Below, piece by piece: positions 6,312 through 12,970 of a stretch of 14,911 nt of DNA. The notes beneath the pieces were generated by a model. The model was not told the DNA's origin, made no database searches, and saw nothing but the letters and a program-made list of their open reading frames with translations. The DNA comes from Pseudomonadota bacterium. GTDB lineage: Bacteria > Pseudomonadota > Gammaproteobacteria > Halothiobacillales > Halothiobacillaceae. The position numbers and the translations under genes are program-made. Where the stretch lies: the NCBI GenBank assembly GCA_021795795.1, contig JAJYPA010000157.1, positions 1-14,911 of the forward strand, read 5' to 3'. Positions within the stretch are counted from its first letter, which is position 1. Every line of letters begins with the position of its first letter.

Positions 6312-8905
6312 CCCAGTCCTTCCTGAAACTGATGGCTGTGCACACGCAACTGACCGAGTAGCCGATGGAGTTCCTCGCGGTTTCCGCTTTGCCGTACCTG
6401 AAAGATTTCCCGACCCAAGGTATGCACGGTTTCATGCTCGGCCAGCAATATTTCTACCCCGGGCAGTTCTGGCGCATGGGCGTGCAGCCAGGTCGTGATC
6501 GGGCAGGCGGCCAGTTCCGCATCCTCGTAGAAGCCATGGTTCACCACAGACTCTTCTGCCGCATGCACCCACCCCAGATGCCGATATAGGGCCAGCAGCG
6601 GCGTGTCGGCATCCCCGGAGCCGAGGACAAAGGTGCGCACAAAATCTGCCACCGCCTCCGCCTCCAGCGGCCTGGCAATGGCATACCCCTGGAGATAATG
6701 GATCTTCATCTCACGCAGGAAGGCAATATGCGCTTCGGTTTCCACCCCCTCCACAGTGATGGTGACGTCCATCGCCAAACCCAGATTGACGAGGCTCTCG
6801 ACGAAGACCAGGTCCTGGGGCTTGTTCGACAATTCGCGGATGAATCCCTGATCGATCTTGATCTCGTCAATGGGCAGATTTTTAAGACGCAGGAGCGAAG
6901 CATACGCGCTCCCCACATCATCCAGCGCGATCTTCACGCCCGCGCTGCGCAGTCGTTGCAGATGCCCCAAAGCGACCCTCTGTTCGAGGATTTCTCCGAT
7001 CTCCAGCACCTCCAGCACCAGGGCTTCAGGTGGTATGCCTGGATAGGCGGCCAGGATGCCAAAAACCGTGTCGGCAAATCCGGGACTATCGAGTTCTTCC
7101 GGGGTTACATTGACGCTGAGAAAGAGGTCCAGACCCAGGTCCTGCCACTGCGCGAGTTGCCGCAGCCCCGTTTGCAGCACGAAACGTCCCAGTGCCTGAC
7201 GTTCCCGTACGCCCAGCGCAAAGAGGAATTGATCTGGAGAGACCTCTCGGCCTTCCCGGTGCCAGCGGGTCAATGCCTCGAGCCCGGCCACCCGGTCTGT
7301 CGCCAGGGCCACCAGGGGCTGGTAGCGTAGCGTCACCGCTCCAGTGGCCAGGTTTCGCAGGAAATCCCGGCGTAACATTTCATCGCCCATGCTGATGTTT
7401 CCAATATCCGGATGATAGATCTGAACCCATCCTTCACTCGCTGCCCGACCGGGGCGGGCCTTGGCCGCATACATGGCCTGATCGGCGTGACGCAGAAGGA
7501 GATCGGTGTCCGCTTCGTCGAAGGGATAGATCGTCAGCCCCAGGCTGGCCTGGATGCTGATCACTTCCCCATGGATCGGGAAAGGCTGCGCAATCGCCGC
7601 CCGGAGACGGGCCAGGACCTGATCCAGTTCAACCATGCCGCGCAGGCCTTCCAGCAGCAGCACAAACTCATCACCGCCCAGGCGCGCCACCGTATCGGTT
7701 CGTCGTACCGCATTTTGCAGGCGACGGGATATTTCCTGAAGTAAGTCATCACCGGCGGCATGCCCGTAGGTGTCATTGACCGGTTTGAAGTCGTCAATGT
7801 CGAGAAAGCCCACGGCCAGGAGCAGCTCCTGGCGATCGGCACGGGCCAGTGCCTGATCGAACACCAGTCGCAGGCCGTCGCGGTTGGGCAAGCCGGTCAG
7901 GAAATCGTGCAGTGCGAGATTTTTTTGGTTGTCACGCTCATCCCTGAGAATCTCTTCTTGCCAGTTACGCTGGCGCATTTCCCGCGCCAGAAGGAACAAG
8001 GTGAACGCGCCGAGTCCAAGCAAGCCCAAAACGACGCCAATATTATTGGGTAAGAGACTTTTTTCCTCGTACCACCAGGCTTGTTCCACCAAGGAAGTCG
8101 GCCATCCTGCGTCTATGGTCCACGGATATCCTGGCACCGGTACGCGCACATGATCGCCGGTGTGAAAAATTTGTAGGGAAGGACCTGAAAGAGAAAACTT
8201 CCCCTGCCGGAAAAAAGCAAATGGTGTATGCTGCGCATTCATCAAAAACAGGGTGAAATTTGGTGGAATAACCAGCGTGTCGAGCTTCATGATATTGATC
8301 GGACTGCCGACAGAGAAAAATGCATGTACTTCTCCGGCGTCATGCACCCTATAGCGCATAGTGATGACCCACGCATGCATCCTGTGGGCATAATGAAGCT
8401 TACCAATCAATCGATTCGGATGGCCAGGCAAGGGCGTAAAGTCATTCGCCAGTTCAATTGGTCGGGCAGGTTGCCGCATCGTCGACCATAGAATGTGATC
8501 TCCAGAGCCATCTTGAAGGTTGATGGCCATAATATGGGGATGTTGTGCCCGGAGGATTTGCACTTGCTCTAAAGTCCTGGAGCCGGGTGTGTGCGTTCCC
8601 GCATTTTGGGGCAGCAAAGCGTTGCCGATATAGATCAGATTATCGAAATATTTATTGAAAACGGCAGACACTTGCAGTGCCGTGCTCTGGGCAGACAGTA
8701 AGGCGTGCAGCTTGGTTTGATCTGCAATGGTCCGATGCAAATGCTGGGACTGCTGAATGTACAGCGCCGTCAACAGGCCTGCCAGAAATAAAAAAGCTAT
8801 ACCCACCCGCCAGAGGGTGCGGCGCTGGGTGGCGATTAACCGCGTGGAGTTCACGTTCAATGCGCACGTTTTTTGGAAGGAAACCGCTCTTGGTTCTGCC
8901 CCCAA
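6245..8905 (-). CDS. Membrane GGDEF-EAL cyclic-di-GMP enzyme with C-terminal CZB-like zinc domain
   Basis: Residues are counted from TTG 8905. There is a membrane segment at about 29-50, a periplasmic sensor-like region (about 51-285), and a second membrane segment (about 286-308). A GGDEF domain follows with its motif at 410-414 and the inhibitory RxxD (RRTD) at 401-404. The EAL domain has EALTRW from 543, then 'LEVLE', 'LDDVGSAYASL', 'KIDQGF', 'VEGVET' and 'QGY'. Both active sites look competent, so it could make and/or hydrolyse cyclic-di-GMP; in such hybrids hydrolysis often dominates. The last 114 residues carry His776..Trp779, Cys801....Trp806 and His824...His828, the 3-His/1-Cys layout of chemoreceptor zinc-binding (CZB) domains, known to bind zinc in the cyclase DgcZ. 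The start is uncertain: TTG 8860 or GTG 8854 would retain all domains, and TTG 8860 overlaps the stop of an upstream mini-ORF. The gene lies downstream of rus on the same strand. Confidence 0.9.
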   Translation of the reverse strand: MGAEPRAVSFQKTCALNVNSTRLIATQRRTLWRVGIAFLFLAGLLTALYIQQSQHLHRTIADQTKLHALLSAQSTALQVSAVFNKYFDNLIYIGNALLPQNAGTHTPGSRTLEQVQILRAQHPHIMAINLQDGSGDHILWSTMRQPARPIELANDFTPLPGHPNRLIGKLHYAHRMHAWVITMRYRVHDAGEVHAFFSVGSPINIMKLDTLVIPPNFTLFLMNAQHTPFAFFRQGKFSLSGPSLQIFHTGDHVRVPVPGYPWTIDAGWPTSLVEQAWWYEEKSLLPNNIGVVLGLLGLGAFTLFLLAREMRQRNWQEEILRDERDNQKNLALHDFLTGLPNRDGLRLVFDQALARADRQELLLAVGFLDIDDFKPVNDTYGHAAGDDLLQEISRRLQNAVRRTDTVARLGGDEFVLLLEGLRGMVELDQVLARLRAAIAQPFPIHGEVISIQASLGLTIYPFDEADTDLLLRHADQAMYAAKARPGRAASEGWVQIYHPDIGNISMGDEMLRRDFLRNLATGAVTLRYQPLVALATDRVAGLEALTRWHREGREVSPDQFLFALGVRERQALGRFVLQTGLRQLAQWQDLGLDLFLSVNVTPEELDSPGFADTVFGILAAYPGIPPEALVLEVLEIGEILEQRVALGHLQRLRSAGVKIALDDVGSAYASLLRLKNLPIDEIKIDQGFIRELSNKPQDLVFVESLVNLGLAMDVTITVEGVETEAHIAFLREMKIHYLQGYAIARPLEAEAVADFVRTFVLGSGDADTPLLALYRHLGWVHAAEESVVNHGFYEDAELAACPITTWLHAHAPELPGVEILLAEHETVHTLGREIFQVRQSGNREELHRLLGQLRVHSHQFQEGLGQAVKTMRDNATALHLPPEHIS

Positions 8906-8967
8906 AGCATATGGATCAGAGCATCCTTAGCGGCTTGATCCAGCACACTCCAGTCAGATAGTTCCAT
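8857..8967 (-). other. 36-codon ORF upstream of the GGDEF-EAL gene, possibly an insertion-sequence remnant
   Basis: The ATG at 8967 has a good ribosome-binding site (GGGAG four to five bases upstream). The frame encodes 36 residues and stops at TGA 8859-8857, overlapping an in-frame TTG of the following gene (TTGA). The segment 'LDQAAKDALIHMLWGQNQ' resembles the extreme N-terminus of IS66-family TnpC transposases ('...EKDALI..L..Q...'), so it may be the leftover start of a transposase. It could now serve as a coupled leader for the GGDEF-EAL gene. The IS66 likeness is short and from memory. Confidence 0.4.
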
Positions 8968-9021
8968 GTGTCTCCCACGTATCTCGCTATGCGGCAACTT
9001 TACCTGCCGAAGGGATCCCTT

Positions 9022-9591
9022 TTACTTCACCACGATTTCACCAAACATTCCCGACGCAGCATGGCCAGGGATCCTGCACACGTAGTAGTAAGTGCCCGAT
9101 GTCGGATGCCAAGAGAAATTAGTGTATGCGAACTTCCCATCATGGGGAAGCGGACTAAATCCAGTTCCGGCGAAGATGGGGTTGATGTCTGGTAAAACCG
9201 CATAAGGTGGTTTTTTTTGGGTAATGTCAAAACTGTGACCAAATCCATTATTGGTGTTGATGAAGGTGACATGCACCGTGGCGCCGACGGGAACATCCAG
9301 GATTGGATTGGTGACGCCATGGATTTCAAAGCTCATGAATGGAAAGCCCGGGAGGCTGGCCGCTGCGACGACATGCACCGTTTTACCACTATAACTCACT
9401 GTACCTTCACTGACTTTTCCACTATCGCTGGCCAGCAAAGCCCTTACTTGCGGCAAAGTGGCAGTTTTCCAGGCGGTATCCAACGGGGTTGCCATTGCTG
9501 GACAGATTCCCAGAGTCGAAGCAAGGATGGTGGAAATACTTGCGGCAACATACCGATTCTTGTTCAGCATGGCCTTATTTGGTGTGGTCAT
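9022..9591 (-). CDS. rus: Rusticyanin, periplasmic type I blue copper protein
   Basis: The 189-residue precursor closely resembles A. ferrooxidans rusticyanin. A signal peptide ends at AMA (residues 32-34), and the mature 155-residue protein begins TPLDTAWK. All copper ligands are present at the expected mature positions: His85 (GFGHSF), Cys138 and His143 (YYYVCRIPGH), and Met148 (GMFG). Ser86, linked to its high redox potential and acid stability, is kept. Rusticyanin carries electrons in the periplasm from ferrous-iron oxidation toward cytochromes and terminal oxidase. The ATG at 9591 has GAGGAG eight bases upstream. It does not sit in a cyc2-cyc1-cox cluster but 39 bases after glgP, so it may be the stand-alone type B form; that subtype call is inference. 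No terminator is evident on either side. Confidence 0.95.
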   Translation of the reverse strand: MTTPNKAMLNKNRYVAASISTILASTLGICPAMATPLDTAWKTATLPQVRALLASDSGKVSEGTVSYSGKTVHVVAAASLPGFPFMSFEIHGVTNPILDVPVGATVHVTFINTNNGFGHSFDITQKKPPYAVLPDINPIFAGTGFSPLPHDGKFAYTNFSWHPTSGTYYYVCRIPGHAASGMFGEIVVK

Positions 9592-9630
9592 GACGGGCGC
9601 TCCTCAATGGTTATTAAGTTTGGAAACTCG

Positions 9631-12147
9631 TTAGTTAAAATCAGCCATAGCCATACGTTTAACCCCCCATACCTGGGCCATATATTCATTGACCGTTCTG
9701 TCTATGGAAAATTTTCCCATACGAGCCACATTGAGTATGGCCTTGCGCGTCCAGTCCTCCCCATCGCGGTAACATTGGTCAACTTTCTTCTGTGTGGCTA
9801 TGTAAGATCCATAGTCTGCTAGAATCATGAAATGATCTTCATTCAGAAGGCTGTTTACGATGGATTCATGACGCTGAGGATCATCTTGAGAGAAAAATCC
9901 GCTGCGAATTAAATCCAGAGCACCTTTGAGTTCCTGGTTGTTTTCATAAAAATGATACGGCGAATATCCTTCCGCATATAATTGTGCAACCTGTTTCGCA
10001 CTCATGCCGAAAATAAAAATATTTTCATCTCCGACTTCATCTTTGATTTCTATATTCGCGCCATCCAATGTGCCAATAGTCAGTGCGCCATTGAGGGTTA
10101 GTTTCATGTTACCAGTGCCGGAAGCCTCAGTGCCTGCAGTTGATATTTGCTCAGAAATGTCGGCGGCGGGGATGATCAGTGATGCGATACTGACCCCGTA
10201 ATTGGGTATAAATATACATTTTAGACGATCGCCTACCATGGGATCATGATTGACCACTTTGGCGACATCGTTAATCAGACGAATAATATTCTTTGCCATA
10301 AAATAGCCAGGCGCGGCCTTACCGGAAAAGATAAAAACACGAGGCACATGCCCCTCGTCTTCGCCACTGCGAATAGACTGATATAAAGTTATGATATGCA
10401 GCAGATTGAGTAACTGTCGCTTATACTCGTGAATTCGTTTGACCTGCACATCGAACAATGCGTGCGGGTTTATCTTTATCTGTAGCTTATTGTTGATATA
10501 TTCTGTCAGCGCTTTCTTATTGGTGAATTTGGCTTTGCGAAAATCAGCACGAAAGTCAGCATTTTCGGATAAGGTCTCCAGTCGTTTGAGTTGAGTTAAG
10601 TCCCCAATCCAGTGGGCGCCGATATGACTGGTAATTAGCTGAGCAAGAGCAGGATTCGCCTGGTGAAGCCATAGGCGCGGGGTAATACCATTGGTGATAT
10701 TAATGAAACGTTCCGGCATGATACGATAAAAATCGGCGAACAATGTATCCTTAAGCAGGCGGCTGTGCAATTCGGCAACACCATTAGTGCGATGGCTGCC
10801 CAACACGGCTAAATGTGCCATGCGCACACAGCGCCCGTCCTGTTCGTCAATCAGAGAAACGCGGTTCAGAAGATCGTTGTCGCCCGGAAACACGCGCTGC
10901 ACCTCGGTAAGAAATTGCTGGTTAATATCATAAATAATCTGCATATGGCGAGGTAGTACGTTGGTCATCATTTCTACGGGCCAACTTTCCAGCGCCTCGC
11001 TCATTAGGGTGTGATTGGTATATCCAAAAGTACTGACGGTGATTTGCCAGGCTTCATCCCAAGCCACATGGTAATCATCGATGAATAAACGCATCAGTTC
11101 GGCAACAGCGATAGCCGGGTGGGTGTCATTGAGTTGAATGGCATTATAATCGGCGAAACTGCGCATATCATGGCCATGCTTTAGGTGATGCGCGATGATG
11201 TCTTGCAGTGACGCAGACACAAAGAAATATTCCTGCTTGAGACGCAACTCGCGCCCAACATAGTTGGAATCATTTGGGTAAAGTATGCTGGAGATGCTCT
11301 CGGAAAAAACTTTTTGTTTAACGGCTCCGATGTAGTCTCCTTCGTTGAATTCTCCCAGATCAAGTTCGCGTGAGGCGCGCGCTGACCACAAGCGTAAATT
11401 ATTGACACTCCCTTCCCCTATCTGGAGGGCGTAACCGGGTACCGGATAGTCATACGCTACCGCTAAGACACTGGTACCGCCATCCCAGTGGTGGTGTATG
11501 GTTCCATCCAGATCGTGCTGCGTCAGCAATTTGCCGTGGAATCGCACGATGTAACTGTGATCGTGGCGCGACATTTCCCATGGGTTGCCGTGGCGCAACC
11601 ATGGATCTGGACGTTCAATCTGTCTGCCATTCTCAATGACTTGCCAAAATAATCCATAATCGTAGCGGATTCCATAGCCGGAGCCTGGAAGGCAGCCTGT
11701 AGCCATCGCATCGAGAATGCAGGCGGCCAGACGACCTAGCCCCCCATTACCGAGTGCCGCATCCAGTTCTAATCCGGCAATTTTGTGCAGGTCTACGCCG
11801 AATTCTGCGAGCGCCTCACGCGTTACCTCATAGATCCCCATGTTCATGAGCGCGTTAATGAGTAAACGACCGATAAGAAACTCTAAAGACAGATAGTAAA
11901 CATGCTTTGCATGGGTTATATTATCAATCTGATGTGTTCGCAACAATCGCTCAGAAAGTCGCTCCCGTGCAGCCAGGACCACCGCCGTCAGCCACTCGTG
12001 AGGCAAAGCATGCTCTGGATCCGAGCCTAATCTGTGTACCAAATTGCTGCAAATGGATCGCTTGATGGCCTCGCGATCCATGCGCATCGGAGTTTCACAA
12101 TTGCTTGAATCTATTTTCATGTAAGCGCTATTAGTTTCATTCTTCAT
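9631..12147 (-). CDS. glgP: Glycogen/maltodextrin phosphorylase
   Basis: The 838-residue protein is full length for GT35 phosphorylases and resembles E. coli GlgP throughout: 'HEWL.AVVLAARERLSERLLR', 'VYYLSLEFLIGR', 'ALGNGGLGRLAACILDAMAT', 'GYGIRYDYGLF', 'YTNHTLMSEALE.WPV', 'NITNGITPR.WL', and 'DVQVKRIHEYKRQLLN'. The pyridoxal-phosphate site 'AGTEASGTGNMKLTLNGALTIGTLDGANIE' contains the cofactor lysine at residue 682. It releases glucose-1-phosphate from storage alpha-glucan in the cytoplasm. ATG 12147 has a weak GGA ribosome-binding site. The gene is lower in G+C than the GGDEF-EAL genes nearby. rus follows at 39 bases on the same strand, so read-through into rus is possible. No other glycogen gene is in the window. 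Confidence 0.96.
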   Translation of the reverse strand: MKNETNSAYMKIDSSNCETPMRMDREAIKRSICSNLVHRLGSDPEHALPHEWLTAVVLAARERLSERLLRTHQIDNITHAKHVYYLSLEFLIGRLLINALMNMGIYEVTREALAEFGVDLHKIAGLELDAALGNGGLGRLAACILDAMATGCLPGSGYGIRYDYGLFWQVIENGRQIERPDPWLRHGNPWEMSRHDHSYIVRFHGKLLTQHDLDGTIHHHWDGGTSVLAVAYDYPVPGYALQIGEGSVNNLRLWSARASRELDLGEFNEGDYIGAVKQKVFSESISSILYPNDSNYVGRELRLKQEYFFVSASLQDIIAHHLKHGHDMRSFADYNAIQLNDTHPAIAVAELMRLFIDDYHVAWDEAWQITVSTFGYTNHTLMSEALESWPVEMMTNVLPRHMQIIYDINQQFLTEVQRVFPGDNDLLNRVSLIDEQDGRCVRMAHLAVLGSHRTNGVAELHSRLLKDTLFADFYRIMPERFINITNGITPRLWLHQANPALAQLITSHIGAHWIGDLTQLKRLETLSENADFRADFRKAKFTNKKALTEYINNKLQIKINPHALFDVQVKRIHEYKRQLLNLLHIITLYQSIRSGEDEGHVPRVFIFSGKAAPGYFMAKNIIRLINDVAKVVNHDPMVGDRLKCIFIPNYGVSIASLIIPAADISEQISTAGTEASGTGNMKLTLNGALTIGTLDGANIEIKDEVGDENIFIFGMSAKQVAQLYAEGYSPYHFYENNQELKGALDLIRSGFFSQDDPQRHESIVNSLLNEDHFMILADYGSYIATQKKVDQCYRDGEDWTRKAILNVARMGKFSIDRTVNEYMAQVWGVKRMAMADFN

Positions 12148-12494
12148 TATGACTATTCCATTAAGTTGTGTGATTTATCATAATATGCTGCTTGCGGTTT
12201 TCATTAAAAATACTTGCACATATTCGTAAAATATAGTACGCATTTCTTAATTGTGCAAATCGGAGGGCGGTTTCTGGTTCAGAGAGAAAACGCAGGACAT
12301 CCTCGCGATATTCGCACAAGTGGCGCACTAGATTCGTTGACGTGGATTGCCCCGATGTGCCTTGCCATCCTCAAGGATCCGCCACGGTATTCCGTAACCC
12401 ATTGATATTCTCAAACTCAATGCACACAGGAATCACTGCAATCACATGAAATTCCGGAAGAATTGTAACCGGGCATTACAGAGGGAGTTAAATT

Positions 12495-12578
12495 ATGGCT
12501 TTATGGACTTACAATCAGTCAGATAGCTTCATGGATGACCCAGCCCTGTTGCCATCCTTACATTTCTTGACAGGATGA
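12495..12578 (+). CDS. Small ORF (27 aa) with strong ribosome-binding site, unknown
   Basis: ATG 12495 is preceded by GAGGGAG (12481-12487) at seven bases. The peptide begins MALWTYNQSDSFMDDPALLP and stops at TGA 12576-12578. It is not hydrophobic enough for a membrane peptide and matches nothing I know. It may be a true small protein or the start of a gene lost by deletion, as the surrounding DNA looks decayed. Confidence 0.3.
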   Translation: MALWTYNQSDSFMDDPALLPSLHFLTG

Positions 12579-12639
12579 ATCATCTCACCCAGGGTCAATA
12601 AAGCGTCATAGGCCGCGTTGATTCAGAACCTTCCGGTCT

Positions 12640-12756
12640 TCACTGAAGCGGTCCATCGGCTACCTCACGATTGGCGTCAACGAGCAGGACGATCCGGTTC
12701 TTCGCCCAGCGTTGGCCGTACTGTTCGTGGATCATCGTCAGGTCGTGGCTGTGATC
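12640..12756 (-). pseudogene. Possible coding remnant, unknown family
   Basis: A 38-codon minus-strand frame lies between a TAG (12759-12757) and a TGA (12642-12640). It includes 'MIHEQYGQRWAKNRIVLLVD', which reads like a genuine amphipathic protein segment, and its base composition resembles coding DNA. There is no ribosome-binding site and no recognised family. It could be a piece of a degraded gene, or chance. Confidence 0.2.
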
Positions 12757-12818
12757 CTATTTCCGGTATGGACCTGATTGCGAACCTACGTACCCCGCAC
12801 AAGCCATGAGAGCAAAAC

Positions 12819-12832
12819 CGGGGTATACTCCG
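12819..12832. promoter_or_regulatory. Near-palindrome overlapping a possible -10 box upstream of the globin sensor gene
   Basis: CGGGGTATACTCCG pairs with itself at six of seven positions (the odd pair is G/T). It contains TATACT (12824-12829), a good -10 candidate, about 55 bases before the leader ORF ATG at 12884. No convincing -35 is seen 16-18 bases upstream, which could fit an activator-dependent promoter with the palindrome as binding site. Confidence 0.25.
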
Positions 12833-12883
12833 TACTGACGAAATGGTATGCCGACATTTATTTCCATGGCAGGAAATTAGCTC

Positions 12884-12970
12884 ATGAATATGGATGTATC
12901 ACAGCAGAAAAAGGGAATCGTCTTGGCGGGCTTTCCGATCTGGGGCGGCCTCTTCAACGGTATCCTATGA
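12884..12970 (+). other. 28-codon leader ORF coupled to the globin GGDEF-EAL gene
   Basis: ATG 12884 has AGGAA (12871-12875) eight bases upstream. The frame gives 28 residues with a hydrophobic second half (GIVLAGFPIWGGLFNGIL) and stops at TGA 12968-12970, overlapping the next gene's ATG (12967) as ATGA. The downstream ATG has no ribosome-binding site of its own, so its translation probably depends on ribosomes finishing this leader. The peptide itself may have no function. Confidence 0.45.

Larger units (their letters stand above)
12148..12883. other. Divergent intergenic region with no convincing large gene
   Basis: This stretch separates divergent glgP and the globin GGDEF-EAL gene. The first ~90 bases are AT-rich and presumably hold the glgP promoter, but no -35/-10 pair stands out. 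The remainder is more G+C-rich, with frames broken by stops. It holds one small ORF with a strong ribosome-binding site (12495-12578), a protein-like but stop-bounded minus-strand stretch (12640-12756), and a near-palindrome at 12819-12832. It resembles decayed mobile DNA, but no element end was recognised. Confidence 0.5.

Noticed and set aside
8992..9021. Hairpin CGGCA/TGCCG and palindrome AAGGGATCCCTT after rus as a terminator
   Set aside because: The stems are short and no run of T follows on the minus strand, so an intrinsic terminator is not supported.
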